DNA of 40,133 nt from Sodaliphilus sp050873765 (GCA_050873765.1 JBNMJK010000015.1:1-40133), one strand, 5' to 3'; shown: positions 17,977 to 26,611, counted from the first letter of the stretch. The notes: generated by a model not told the origin, from the sequence alone. Translations and numbers: made by a program.

Positions 17977-18960
17977 ATGAAAATAGGCATCATTGGAGCC
18001 GGAGTGATTGCCGGCAAGGTGGCTGGCCTGCTCCGTGAGCGGTGGCAGGATATGCTCTATGCGGTGGCGTCGCGCGATCTGGCCCGCGCGCAGCAATTAG
18101 CCGCCACCTACGGCTTACAGAAGACATACGGCAGCTATGAGCAGCTGGTGAGCGACCCGGATATCGACCTCGTGTATGTGGCCACGCCCCACTCCCACCA
18201 CTATGCCCACGCGCGCATGGCGCTGCTGCATGGCAAACCTGTGATCTGCGAGAAGGCGTTCACCGCCAACGCCTCGGAGGCGAAAGTGCTCATTCACTTA
18301 GCGCGCGAGAAAGGACTTTTCCTGATGGAGGCGCTCTGCACACGCTTTATGCCTATCACGCACAAAATCAGCGAGGTGATAGAGAGCGGCATCGTGGGCA
18401 AACCGAAGATTGTGAACGCCAGCCTATGCTGGGACGTGTCGGGCGTGGAGCGCATCAAGCGGAGCGATCTCTGTGGGGGCGCGCTGCTCGATTTGGGCGT
18501 GTATTGCCTCCACTTTGCCGACCTGTGCGCAAGCGCCGACCTATCCACCATTCATTCGCTCGTGGTGAAAGGCGGTGAAGATGTGGACTGGACCACCGTG
18601 GCATCGCTACTGTATGCCGACGGCTTAATCGCCAATGTGCAATGCTCGGCATGCTGCTATCACAAGGGTGGCGTGATTATCTGTGAGCGTGGCAGAATTG
18701 AGGTTGATGCCGTGAACCTGCCCCAGCGCATCACTGTGGTGGACAAAGATGGCAGCACCCTGCAGCAGTTTGAGGCGCAGAAAAATGCCCCCACTGGCTA
18801 CGAACTGGAATTTCTCGCCGCCAAAGAGGCTCTGGCGCATGGCTGGATTGAGCACCCTATGATGCCTCACGCCACCACCCTGGGCATCATGCAAACGATG
18901 GACACAATTCGCCGCCAGTGCCACATCACCTACCCCAACGACGACACTCCACCAAAGTAA
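17977..18960 (+). CDS. Gfo/Idh/MocA-family NAD(P)-dependent oxidoreductase
   Basis: About 327 residues. The Rossmann nucleotide-binding start MKIGIIGAGVIAGKVAGLL opens the protein. DIDLVYVATPHSHHYAHA and the catalytic-lysine region GKPVICEKAFTANASEA follow, all typical of the family, with a C-terminal dehydrogenase domain (CGGALLDLGVYCLHFADL). It probably oxidises or reduces a sugar, cyclitol or similar substrate in the cytoplasm; the specificity cannot be read. I start at the second ATG because the Rossmann strand begins there. The ATG at 17941 would add 12 unrelated residues. It is divergent from the M6 gene and converges with the LRR gene. Confidence 0.85.
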   Translation: MKIGIIGAGVIAGKVAGLLRERWQDMLYAVASRDLARAQQLAATYGLQKTYGSYEQLVSDPDIDLVYVATPHSHHYAHARMALLHGKPVICEKAFTANASEAKVLIHLAREKGLFLMEALCTRFMPITHKISEVIESGIVGKPKIVNASLCWDVSGVERIKRSDLCGGALLDLGVYCLHFADLCASADLSTIHSLVVKGGEDVDWTTVASLLYADGLIANVQCSACCYHKGGVIICERGRIEVDAVNLPQRITVVDKDGSTLQQFEAQKNAPTGYELEFLAAKEALAHGWIEHPMMPHATTLGIMQTMDTIRRQCHITYPNDDTPPK

Positions 18961-19004
18961 AAACAAACATGCGTCAGCCACACAAAGCATTAATAGCCAG
19001 GCTG

Positions 19005-20024
19005 CTATAAATCGGGGATAATGTGAGTAAACATACGCCACACAGGTGCGCTACGGTAGGCTTCTTCACAGCCACGAGGCACATGCAGCTCTATGCGTGC
19101 CGCATCGTCGAGAGTGAAGATGCGCCCTGTCTGCGGTGGCGTGGAGGCGTGAGAATCGATGCGCTGCAGCCGAGTGCCTGCAAACGCGTAGCTATAGATG
19201 GCTTTCATGTTTTTCGACCAAGAGATGCGCTGAAGGCCACTGTTCTCAAAAGCATACGAAAGGATAGAGTGCACGCCTGCAGGAAGCGTGATTTCCGTAA
19301 GACTGTCGCAGCCCGCAAAGCAATACCCCGGTATTTCCTCCACACGATGGCCCGGTATCACCACCTTTTTCAGCGACTTGCAATTTTGAAACACTCGTTG
19401 CCCCAGATACTCCACGCTCTTTGGCACCACAAACTCCACAAGTCCGCATTGATCGAAGGCAAAATCATCAATCACCTTTACCGATGAAGGCAGCCTGATT
19501 CCCTTCAGCGAACTGCACCACCGAAACGCCCCCTTCTCCACGAAAGTGGTCTTGCCATGGAATGTGACCGACTCCAAATTTGAGCAGCCCGAAAAACAGC
19601 GGGCTGGAATAGTGCGGATATCACGGTGGGGAAGATCTATAGCCGTCATATTCCCATTTTGAAAAGCGCCTTCCGCAAACCCCGTAATATGAAAGCGGTC
19701 GAAGCCCACAGTAATGTCATCAGGAATATGGAGCACGCCCTCAGGCTGCTTGTCGATACTCCACACGATGGCCTCGCTCAACTGGCGCACAATATTCTGC
19801 GACACATTTTTATACATCAGCCCGTCGCTATGAAACCAGCCAGGCCTGCCAGGCACCCATGTGCCTTTACCTGAAAGGAAATCCGACACACCTCCAGCCA
19901 CCGCAGCCACCACGTCGTCATCAATATTCTGCGCCGCCACGCCGCCAGGCACCATCGCCAAAGCCACCGCAGCCACGGCCACCCATTTCCGCATCACCAC
20001 ATCATATTTTCTTACCATCATATC
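19005..20024 (-). CDS. Secreted BspA-type leucine-rich repeat protein (LRR_5)
   Basis: About 339 residues. A signal peptide (MRKWVAVAAVALAMVPGGVAAQ) follows a short N-terminal extension. The body is a run of BspA/LRR_5 repeats of about 23 residues, with recurring units such as IPARCFSGCSNLESVTF, GAFRWCSSLKGIRLPSSV and IPGYCFAGCDSLTEITLP. Such proteins are surface or secreted, and in oral and gut Bacteroidales some bind host matrix or other bacteria; binding here is inference. Start options are 20024, 20021 and 19994; all fit the -7 box at 20060-20067. The longer frame from 20087 would start upstream of the promoter and is rejected. Confidence 0.8.
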   Translation of the reverse strand, partial: DMMVRKYDVVMRKWVAVAAVALAMVPGGVAAQNIDDDVVAAVAGGVSDFLSGKGTWVPGRPGWFHSDGLMYKNVSQNIVRQLSEAIVWSIDKQPEGVLHIPDDITVGFDRFHITGFAEGAFQNGNMTAIDLPHRDIRTIPARCFSGCSNLESVTFHGKTTFVEKGAFRWCSSLKGIRLPSSVKVIDDFAFDQCGLVEFVVPKSVEYLGQRVFQNCKSLKKVVIPGHRVEEIPGYCFAGCDSLTEITLPAGVHSILSYAFENSGLQRISWSKNMKAIYSYAFAGTRLQRIDSHASTPPQTGRIFTLDDAARIELHVPRGCEEAYRSAPVWRMFTHIIPDL

Positions 20025-20059
20025 ATTCACAAATTCACATTTATAAAACTTATTCACCA

Positions 20060-20067
20060 CAAATATA
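20060..20067 (-). promoter_or_regulatory. -7 promoter element of the LRR gene
   Basis: TATATTTG on the minus strand, 36 bp before the ATG at 20024. It fixes the gene start downstream of this point. Confidence 0.5.
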
Positions 20068-20151
20068 GCAATAATCCCCCACCCCACCTACCATTTCCAC
20101 CCCCAATCTGTTTTTTCTTTGTAAATAGATAAGTGTGAATCAAATATTTTT

Positions 20152-20178
20152 TATCTTTGCACTGAGTAAAAATACTCA
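20152..20178 (+). promoter_or_regulatory. -7 element followed by a palindromic operator candidate
   Basis: TATCTTTG (20152-20159) is followed at once by TGAGTA-AAAA-TACTCA (20163-20178), a perfect inverted repeat sitting on the expected transcript start. A related TACTGAG half-site follows at 20183-20189. Repressor binding here would block the AAA_14 gene. Confidence 0.45.
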
Positions 20179-20202
20179 ACATACTGAGCAAAATGCATAT
20201 AT

Positions 20203-21387
20203 ATGTATAAAAGAGCTGAATATCAACTAATTAAAAACAGAATAGAAGAACCAAGAAAGTTCATTAAAGTGGTGATGGGTGCCCGACAGATAGGTAAATC
20301 CACAGTGGTAAAGCAGGTGCTGAAAGATTTGGACACACCATACCAACTATTTTCTGCCGACAACGTGCCTACCACCAACAGTGTGTGGATTTCTGACTGC
20401 TGGGCTGCCGTACGCAGCTTAAAACAGAGCAAGGGTTGGAGTAGCATGATTTTGGTAATCGATGAGATTCAGAAGATTTCCAACTGGAGCGAAGCAGTGA
20501 AAAAGGAATGGGATAGCGACACTTTCCATGATCGTGATATCAAAGTGCTACTACTGGGCAGCAGCCGTGTACTGCTGGAAAAGGGCCTGTCGGAATCGTT
20601 GGCTGGCAGGTTTGAGGAAATACGAATGAGCCATTGGAGCTATTCAGAAATGAGGGACTGCTTCGGCTTTTCACTCGACCAATATCTATATTATGGAGGC
20701 TATCCTGGCGCGGCATCTTTGATTACCGACGACGACCGCTTCAGCCAATACATTCAGTCGGCCATCATTGAAGCAACTATCAACAAAGACATTCTGATGG
20801 ACACCCCGATTGGCAAACCTGCTCTTCTGCGTCAGGCATTCGAGTTAGGGGCTGCCTATTCAGGAGAGTTGCTTTCGCTGAACAAAATGTTAGGCTCGCT
20901 TCAAGATGCGGGCAACACGGTAACTTTGGCTGGATACATCAACCTGCTCGACGAGAGTGGGCTGCTGTGCGGATTGCAAAAGTTCAGCATCGACATAGCA
21001 CGGCGCAGGGCAAGCATTCCCAAGCTGCAAGTCTATAACAATGCCTTGAAAAAAGTGTACAGTCCTTTACCGTTTGAGCAAGCTATTCTCGACCGCAAGT
21101 CATGGGGCAGGACATTTGAGTCGGGTATCGGAGCATATTTGGTAAGCCAGGCCTTCGTCCATCGTTTTGAAGTGCTCTATTGGCGCGAGAAGAATATGGA
21201 GGTGGATTTCGTTCTGCGAAAGAAAGGCTCCGTTGTAGCTATTGAAATAAAGAGTAATGGCGAGAAGCGAACAGACGGACTCGACAAGTTCCGACAGTTG
21301 TTTAATCCACAGGCTGCGTTTATCGTGGGCGACGGTGGCATCAGCGCAGAAGACTTTCTCTCCATGGATCTGAGAAAGCTGTTTTAA
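20203..21387 (+). CDS. AAA_14 ATPase with C-terminal DUF4143 domain
   Basis: This 394-residue protein has the common AAA_14 plus DUF4143 layout. Walker A GARQIGKST is at residues 26-34, Walker B MILVIDEIQKI near residue 82, and the sensor region KVLLLGSSRVLLEKGLSES follows. The DUF4143 part ends with YWREKNMEVDFVLRKKG and VVAIEIKSNGE, a PD-(D/E)XK-like core with D, E and K in order. The family is widespread and multi-copy in anaerobes; roles in toxin-like or mobile contexts are suspected but unproven. It is a single-gene unit with its own promoter. The length is normal and nothing appears broken. Confidence 0.85.
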   Translation: MYKRAEYQLIKNRIEEPRKFIKVVMGARQIGKSTVVKQVLKDLDTPYQLFSADNVPTTNSVWISDCWAAVRSLKQSKGWSSMILVIDEIQKISNWSEAVKKEWDSDTFHDRDIKVLLLGSSRVLLEKGLSESLAGRFEEIRMSHWSYSEMRDCFGFSLDQYLYYGGYPGAASLITDDDRFSQYIQSAIIEATINKDILMDTPIGKPALLRQAFELGAAYSGELLSLNKMLGSLQDAGNTVTLAGYINLLDESGLLCGLQKFSIDIARRRASIPKLQVYNNALKKVYSPLPFEQAILDRKSWGRTFESGIGAYLVSQAFVHRFEVLYWREKNMEVDFVLRKKGSVVAIEIKSNGEKRTDGLDKFRQLFNPQAAFIVGDGGISAEDFLSMDLRKLF

Positions 21388-21554
21388 ATATCGATTAAAA
21401 TAGTGTAAATATGACGAAATATCTAACGACCAGAAGATAAAAGATTTAGAGTATATATCTCGTCAACTTCATATAAAATTAAAAATCACAAAAAGTAAAC
21501 CAAAGCGGTAATACGGCCATAATGGCTCAGCAGAAATTTAATGAGGATAAGATA

Positions 21555-21699
21555 GGAGGCTCTGTCAAAATATAGAATCATGCGGCTTGTCATAATAAAA
21601 CAGTAGCACTAATACTGTAGGGACGCGATACTTCGCGTCCGCCCATAGTACAGAAAACCAAGTTATTGCTGATGGTCGGACACGAAGTTTCGAGAGCAC
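21555..21699 (+). repeat. Dispersed REP/BIME-like repeat, copy 1
   Basis: This 145-bp copy begins GGAGGCTCTGTCAAAATAT. It contains the hairpin GGACGCGATACTTCGCGTCC at 21621-21640 with GTAG just before it, and ends in TCGAGAGCAC. It is collinear with copies at 32594-32733 (+) and 33527-33684 (-). The rest of the gap from 21388 to 21554 shows nothing recognisable. Confidence 0.75.
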
Positions 21700-21761
21700 C
21701 CTATAATTCCGTGGAATCTGTGAGAGCCGGCATCAGGGCAGCGCCTCCACGAGCAATAAAA

Positions 21762-21789
21762 AAGACTCGGCTGAAATTAGTCGAGTCTT
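21762..21789 (-). terminator. Intrinsic terminator of tRNA-Val
   Basis: On the minus strand AAGACTCG pairs with CGAGTCTT around a 12-nt loop and is followed by a run of T. It starts 9 bp past the tRNA 3' end. Confidence 0.75.
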
Positions 21790-21797
21790 GGATTTTG

Positions 21798-21872
21798 TGG
21801 GCGTTGACGGATTCGAACCGCCGACCCTCTGCTTGTAAGGCAGATGCTCTGAACCAGCTGAGCTAAACGCCC
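21798..21872 (-). tRNA. tRNA-Val (anticodon UAC)
   Basis: A complete 75-nt cloverleaf folds with all stems paired. The anticodon loop CTTACAA gives anticodon TAC, and TTCGAAT forms the T loop. The discriminator is A and CCA is not encoded. It reads GUA and, by wobble, other valine codons. It has a consensus promoter and its own terminator, so it is transcribed as a single unit. Confidence 0.93.
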
Positions 21873-21890
21873 TATTGCTTAATTGCGATG

Positions 21891-21921
21891 CAAAGGTACT
21901 GCTTTTTTTTGAAACCACAAA
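21891..21921 (-). promoter_or_regulatory. tRNA-Val promoter
   Basis: The minus strand carries TTTG (21918-21921), exactly 19 bp, then TACCTTTG (21891-21898). The tRNA 5' end lies 18 bp downstream. It is a near-perfect Bacteroidetes consensus promoter, divergent from the purB promoter. Confidence 0.75.
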
Positions 21922-21936
21922 TTATTCAGCATCTTT

Positions 21937-21967
21937 TTTGTGAAAAAGTTTTTTATCACTAACTTTG
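21937..21967 (+). promoter_or_regulatory. purB promoter
   Basis: TTTG (21937-21940), a 19-bp spacer and TAACTTTG (21960-21967) match the consensus. The leader to the purB ATG is about 95 nt. Confidence 0.75.
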
Positions 21968-22068
21968 CATCAGCAAATTATAAATATCCACACCTTATTT
22001 ATTAAAGGAGCAATCTGGCAAGAAAATAATGCGGTGGATTAATTAATTATTTATTTTTCATTTAGACT

Positions 22069-23412
22069 ATGAGTTTGAGTCCTCTAACCGCCGTGTCGCC
22101 TATCGACGGCCGCTATCACAGCAAAACAGAATCACTATCTCCTTATTTTTCAGAGTATGCACTCATCCGCTACCGCGTGAAGGTGGAGGTGGAGTATTTC
22201 ATTGCACTTTGCCAGCTTTCGCTGCCACAGCTTGAGGGTGTGGCTCCCGAGGTGTGGGAAAAGTTGCGCCTCATCTACCGCGATTTCAGCGTGGACCAGG
22301 CACAGCGCGTGAAAGACATTGAAAGTGTCACCAACCACGACGTGAAAGCCGTGGAGTATTTTCTGAAAGAGCAGTTCGACGCGCTCGGGCTGGAAAAATA
22401 CAAGGAGTTCATACACTTCGGACTCACCTCGCAAGACATCAACAACACCTCGATGCCAATGGCGGTGAAAGACGCCACACACGATGTGCTCATTCCTATG
22501 CTCGAAAAGGTGATTGCATGGCTCAACGAGCACGCCACCGAGTGGTACGACATTCCTATGCTGGCCAAAACCCACGGGCAGCCGGCATCGCCCACGCGCC
22601 TTGGAAAGGAAATCAAGGTGTTCGCCTACCGTCTGGAAGAGCAGTTGAAGCAACTGAAGGCAGTGCCCGTGAGCGGCAAGTTTGGCGGTGCCACAGGCAA
22701 TTTCAACGCCCACCTCATTGCGTTCCCAGGCTACGACTGGCGCGCCTTCGGCAACAAGTTCCTTGCCGAGCATCTGGGCATTGAGCGTGAGCAGTGGACC
22801 ACGCAAATCTCCAACTACGACAATCTGGGCGCGCTCCTCGACGCAATGAAGCGTATCAACACCATCATCATCGACATGGACCGCGACTTCTGGATGTATA
22901 TCTCGATGAACTACTTCAAGCAGAAAATCAAGGCTGGTGAAGTGGGCTCGAGCGCAATGCCACACAAGGTGAACCCTATCGACTTTGAAAACAGCGAGGG
23001 AAACATGGGCATCGCCAACAGTATTCTCCAGTTCCTGAGCATGAAGCTGCCGGTGTCGCGCCTGCAACGCGACCTCACCGACTCCACGGTGCTGCGCAAC
23101 GTGGGTGTGCCTATGGGCCACATGATGATTGCCTTGGCCAGCACGCTGAAGGGTCTGAACAAGCTCATTCTCAACGCCGAGGCCATCAATGCCGACCTCG
23201 ACAGCATGTGGAGCGTGGTGGCTGAAGCCATGCAGACCATTCTGCGCCGTGAGGGCTACCCGAAGCCCTACGAAACACTGAAGGCGCTCACCCGCACCAA
23301 TGAGGTGGTGGACGCCAAGCGCATAGCAGAGTTTGTGGACACGCTCAACGTGAGCGACGAGGTGAAGGCCGAGCTGCGCAGCATCACGCCGCACAGCTAC
23401 ACGGGCTATTAA
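22069..23412 (+). CDS. purB: Adenylosuccinate lyase
   Basis: This fumarase/aspartase-superfamily enzyme splits succinylo-AICAR and adenylosuccinate, releasing fumarate, in purine synthesis. The 447-residue length fits the E. coli-type subfamily. The N-terminus LTAVSPIDGRY is characteristic. HFGLTSQDINNTS and AKTHGQPASPT hold active-site residues, and the flexible signature loop GSSAMPHKVNPIDFENSEGN begins near residue 293. It has a consensus promoter and is not obviously in an operon; the pseudouridine synthase gene downstream has its own -7 element. No irregularity is seen. Confidence 0.96.
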   Translation: MSLSPLTAVSPIDGRYHSKTESLSPYFSEYALIRYRVKVEVEYFIALCQLSLPQLEGVAPEVWEKLRLIYRDFSVDQAQRVKDIESVTNHDVKAVEYFLKEQFDALGLEKYKEFIHFGLTSQDINNTSMPMAVKDATHDVLIPMLEKVIAWLNEHATEWYDIPMLAKTHGQPASPTRLGKEIKVFAYRLEEQLKQLKAVPVSGKFGGATGNFNAHLIAFPGYDWRAFGNKFLAEHLGIEREQWTTQISNYDNLGALLDAMKRINTIIIDMDRDFWMYISMNYFKQKIKAGEVGSSAMPHKVNPIDFENSEGNMGIANSILQFLSMKLPVSRLQRDLTDSTVLRNVGVPMGHMMIALASTLKGLNKLILNAEAINADLDSMWSVVAEAMQTILRREGYPKPYETLKALTRTNEVVDAKRIAEFVDTLNVSDEVKAELRSITPHSYTGY

Positions 23413-23538
23413 TCCCGTGCGCGCGCTCGAGCGTCGAGGTTCAGAAATGATAACGGGCAGTGCTGCATCGGCGCAATCACATCGGTTTTCTGCATAAAAA
23501 AATTTGAAAGCAGAACACCAAATGTGAAAAAAAATCTA

Positions 23539-23546
23539 TATCTTTG
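23539..23546 (+). promoter_or_regulatory. -7 promoter element of the pseudouridine synthase gene
   Basis: TATCTTTG, 128 bp before the ATG at 23675, which implies an untranslated leader of roughly 120 nt. No classical riboswitch or leader peptide is visible in it. Confidence 0.5.
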
Positions 23547-23674
23547 TCCATATATAGAATATGACGTATTCACTGACTGTTATCAGTTTTCTACAATTAT
23601 AACAAACAAATAAAACAACAAGGCCGAGAGGCCGAAACATAAAATTTCATACATATACCAAATTCCGTAAAACG

Positions 23675-24919
23675 ATGGAAGAGAATTTAGAAAAAAAGCC
23701 AAAGCGTCCACGCATCAGTGGCGCTGTGCCAGCTATTGAGGAAAAAGATTCCTCACGCTATGAAAATGCAAGCCAAGATGGCCAAGTTCAAGGTGGTTAC
23801 AACAACGATTATCAGCAACGTGGCGACTATCAGCAGCAAGGTGGCGGCTACCGTCAGCAGGGTGGTTACCGTCAGCAGCAAGGCGGCTACCGTCAGCAGC
23901 AAGGTGGTGGTTACCGTCAGCAGCAGGGCGGCTACCGTCAGCAGCAAGGCGGCTATCGTCAGCAGCAAGGCGGCGGTTACCGTCAGCAGCAAGGTGGCGG
24001 CTATCGCCAGCAGCAAGGTGGTGGCTACCGTCAGCAGCAAGGCGGCTACCGTCAGCAGGGTGGCTACCAGCAGGGCGGCTATCAGCAGGGCGGCTACAAA
24101 CAAGGCGGCTACAAGAAGCGTCCACAGGGACCACGTCCACAAATGCGCTTCGTGCCACGTCCTCAGCCTGTAGAATATGAGGAGGCTGCAATCGATCCAA
24201 ATGCAGAAATCCGTCTGAACAAGTTCTTGGCCAACGCCGGTGTGTGCTCACGCCGTGAAGCCGATGAACTCATCACCAAAGGCCTGGTGAAAGTGAATGG
24301 CGAGCCCGTGACCGAGCTTGGCGTTAAAATCACCGCTAAAGACACCGTGGAATATAACGACAAGGTGGTGACAAGCGAGCGCAAAATCTACATTCTGCTC
24401 AACAAGCCTAAAGACTGCGTGACCACAAGCGACGACCCCAACGGACGCAAAACCGTGATGGACATCGTGAAGGGCGCATGCGAAGAACGCATCTATCCTG
24501 TGGGACGCCTCGACCGCAACACCACCGGTGTGCTTCTGCTCACCAACGATGGCGACCTGGCATCGAAGCTCACCCACCCAAAATATGTGAAGAAGAAAAT
24601 CTACCAAGTGTGGACCGACAAGCCCATCAGCGAGGAGGATATGCAGCACATTGCCGACGGTGTAGAGCTCGACGATGGCCCAATCCACGCCGATGCTGTG
24701 AGCTACGTTTCGCCCACCGACCGCAAGCAGGCCGGCATCGAGATTCACTCTGGCCGCAACCGTGTGGTGCGCCGCATTTTTGAATCGCTCGGCTACCATG
24801 TGGTGAAGCTCGACCGTGTGTATTTCGCCGGACTCACCAAGAAGAACCTGCCCCGCGGACGCTGGCGCTACCTCACTCAGGAAGAGGTGAACTTCTTGAA
24901 ACAGAACTCTTTTGAATAA
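23675..24919 (+). CDS. RluB/RsuA-type rRNA pseudouridine synthase with a GGYRQQ-repeat N-terminus
   Basis: This 414-residue protein isomerises a uridine in rRNA, by homology a 23S site of the RluB/RluE/RluF group. Residues of about 45-148 are low-complexity: ten GGYRQQ(Q) units, then four GGYQQ/GGYKQ variants and a basic KKRPQGPRP end. Next is an S4 RNA-binding domain (IRLNKFLANAGVCSRREADE). The catalytic domain has the Asp-bearing motif YPVGRLDRNTTGVLLLTNDG and a later GRNRVVRRIFESLGY. The enzyme part is complete. The repeat arm resembles RGG/Gln-rich RNA-binding tails and may add RNA affinity or condensation (inference). asnS follows 36 bp later and is probably co-transcribed. Confidence 0.92.
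   Translation: MEENLEKKPKRPRISGAVPAIEEKDSSRYENASQDGQVQGGYNNDYQQRGDYQQQGGGYRQQGGYRQQQGGYRQQQGGGYRQQQGGYRQQQGGYRQQQGGGYRQQQGGGYRQQQGGGYRQQQGGYRQQGGYQQGGYQQGGYKQGGYKKRPQGPRPQMRFVPRPQPVEYEEAAIDPNAEIRLNKFLANAGVCSRREADELITKGLVKVNGEPVTELGVKITAKDTVEYNDKVVTSERKIYILLNKPKDCVTTSDDPNGRKTVMDIVKGACEERIYPVGRLDRNTTGVLLLTNDGDLASKLTHPKYVKKKIYQVWTDKPISEEDMQHIADGVELDDGPIHADAVSYVSPTDRKQAGIEIHSGRNRVVRRIFESLGYHVVKLDRVYFAGLTKKNLPRGRWRYLTQEEVNFLKQNSFE
23820..24117 (+). repeat. In-frame tandem repeat encoding GGYRQQ units
   Basis: The stretch is built of 18-24-bp units such as GGCTACCGTCAGCAGCAA. Synonymous changes between units (ggt/ggc, tac/tat) show it is an old expansion kept at the protein level. Slippage between units is likely to vary the copy number between strains. 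Confidence 0.85.
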
Positions 24920-24955
24920 TCACACACACATTCGTTCTCTCAACACCAAGCTACA

Positions 24956-26365
24956 ATGGAAATTAAAAGAACTAAAATTGTGAACATATTCAACCCCGCG
25001 CTCATCGGCTCCGATGTGTGCGTGAAGGGCTGGGTACGCACCCGCCGCGGCAATAAGCAGGTGCAGTTCATTGCACTCAACGACGGGTCAACGATCAAGA
25101 ACGTGCAAATCGTGGTGGACCCCACTAAATTCGACGAAAGTCTGCTCAAAGATATCACCACTGGCGCTTGTATCTGCGCCACTGGCAAGCTCGTGGAGAG
25201 CCAGGGAGCCGGCCAAAGCGTGGAAATCCAGGCTGCCGACATCGTGCTCTACGGCACTTGCCCCAACGACTACCCGATGCAGAAGAAAGGGCAAACCTTT
25301 GAGTATATGCGCAAACACGCTCACCTGCGCCTGCGCACCAACACTTTTGGAGCAGTGTTCCGTATTCGCCACAACATGGCCATGGCTGTGCACACCTATT
25401 TCAATGAGCATGGCTTCTTCTACTTCCACTCGCCAATCATCACGGCAAGCGACTGCGAGGGAGCCGGCGAAATGTTTCAGGTGACCACCAAAAACCTCTA
25501 TAAGCTCGAAAAGGACAAGAACGGCAGCATCAAGTATGACGACGACTTCTTCGGAAAGATGACATCGCTCACCGTGAGCGGTCAGCTTGAAGGCGAACTC
25601 GGAGCCACCGCTTTAGGCGCCATCTACACTTTCGGTCCCACTTTCCGCGCCGAAAACAGCAACACGCCTCGCCACTTGGCTGAGTTCTGGATGATTGAGC
25701 CAGAAGTGGCATTCCTTGAGCTTAACGGGCTGATGGATCTGGAGGAAGACTTTATCAAATATTGCGTGAAGTGGGCGCTCGACCATTGCAAGGACGACCT
25801 TGAGTTCCTCAACAAGATGATCGACAAGGGGCTGATTGAGCGATTGGAGAGTGTGCTGAGCAACGATTTCGTGCGCCTGGAATACACCGAAGGCATCAAA
25901 ATTCTGGAAGAGGCCGAGCGCAGCGGCGTGAAGTTTGAGTTTCCTATCAGCTGGGGCGGCGACCTCGCCAGCGAGCATGAGCGCTACCTGGTGGAAACCC
26001 ACTTCAAGAAGCCGGTTATCCTCTACAACTATCCACGCGAAATCAAGGCTTTCTACATGAAGCAGAACGATGAGCCAGAGGAACGCCGCACCGTGCAAGG
26101 CACCGATGTGCTTTTCCCACAAATCGGCGAAATCATCGGTGGCTCAGTGCGCGAGGAGAGCTACGAGAAACTGAACGAGGAAATTGAGCGCCGTCACATT
26201 CCCACCAAGGACATGTGGTGGTATCTCGACACCCGCAAATATGGCTCATGCCCTCACGCAGGATTCGGCCTCGGCTTTGAGCGCCTGATTCTGTTTGTGA
26301 CCGGTATGCAGAATATCCGCGACGTGATTCCTTTCCCACGCACTCCTAAGAATGCAGAATTCTAA
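24956..26365 (+). CDS. asnS: Asparagine--tRNA ligase
   Basis: This class IIb aminoacyl-tRNA synthetase attaches asparagine to tRNA-Asn. The 469-residue protein has an N-terminal OB-fold anticodon-binding domain (VCVKGWVRTRRGNKQVQFIAL). Class II motif 2 lies in FGPTFRAENSNTPRHLAEFW, with the catalytic Arg, and motif 3 in GFGLGFERLILFVTG. The sequence HLAEFWMIEPE and the length identify AsnRS rather than AspRS. It lies 36 bp after the pseudouridine synthase gene and ends at a clear terminator, so the two probably form an operon for translation functions. Confidence 0.95.
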   Translation: MEIKRTKIVNIFNPALIGSDVCVKGWVRTRRGNKQVQFIALNDGSTIKNVQIVVDPTKFDESLLKDITTGACICATGKLVESQGAGQSVEIQAADIVLYGTCPNDYPMQKKGQTFEYMRKHAHLRLRTNTFGAVFRIRHNMAMAVHTYFNEHGFFYFHSPIITASDCEGAGEMFQVTTKNLYKLEKDKNGSIKYDDDFFGKMTSLTVSGQLEGELGATALGAIYTFGPTFRAENSNTPRHLAEFWMIEPEVAFLELNGLMDLEEDFIKYCVKWALDHCKDDLEFLNKMIDKGLIERLESVLSNDFVRLEYTEGIKILEEAERSGVKFEFPISWGGDLASEHERYLVETHFKKPVILYNYPREIKAFYMKQNDEPEERRTVQGTDVLFPQIGEIIGGSVREESYEKLNEEIERRHIPTKDMWWYLDTRKYGSCPHAGFGLGFERLILFVTGMQNIRDVIPFPRTPKNAEF

Positions 26366-26392
26366 ATTCAATTCCAAATAATACCTTTCGTG

Positions 26393-26430
26393 TGCTACCT
26401 CACTGCCGACAGCGAGGTAGCATTTTTTTC
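26393..26430 (+). terminator. Intrinsic terminator of asnS
   Basis: TGCTACCTC pairs with GAGGTAGCA, with a smaller CTG/CAG inner pairing, and is followed by seven T. It lies 27 bp past the asnS stop. Confidence 0.85.
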
Positions 26431-26570
26431 ATGCCCCCACCACCTTATATACATACACCCGACCACACCACACACTCGTAATAACAAACGCAAAATGGCA
26501 GTGACGCGTCATGCCTGTAATGGTTACAATCAGCACATTATTAATGCATCGCCACCATTTATTACTCCAC

Positions 26571-26611
26571 AAAAAAAATTCCGCCGAGCAATTCACCCTC
26601 TCGACGGAATT
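26571..26611 (-). terminator. Intrinsic terminator of the Cys-heptad protein gene
   Basis: On the minus strand AATTCCGTCGAG pairs with CTCGGCGGAATT (one G-T pair) and is followed by eight T. It is 63 bp past the stop at 26674. Confidence 0.8.

Noticed and set aside
21666..21918. Short frames over tRNA-Val on both strands
   Set aside because: They cross a fully folded tRNA with promoter and terminator; the same holds for the frames over tRNA-His (33011-33292).
22150..23394. Long open frame antisense to purB (about 414 codons)
   Set aside because: It mirrors the codon bias of purB, is His/Val/Leu-rich without any domain, and purB itself is unmistakable. The same applies to the antisense frames over the DUF2027 gene (6257-7099) and the S1/P1 nuclease (36438-37169).
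23820..24117. Tandem repeats that could look like a CRISPR array
   Set aside because: Units are 18-24 bp with no spacers, stay in frame and encode GGYRQQ. No cas gene is present.
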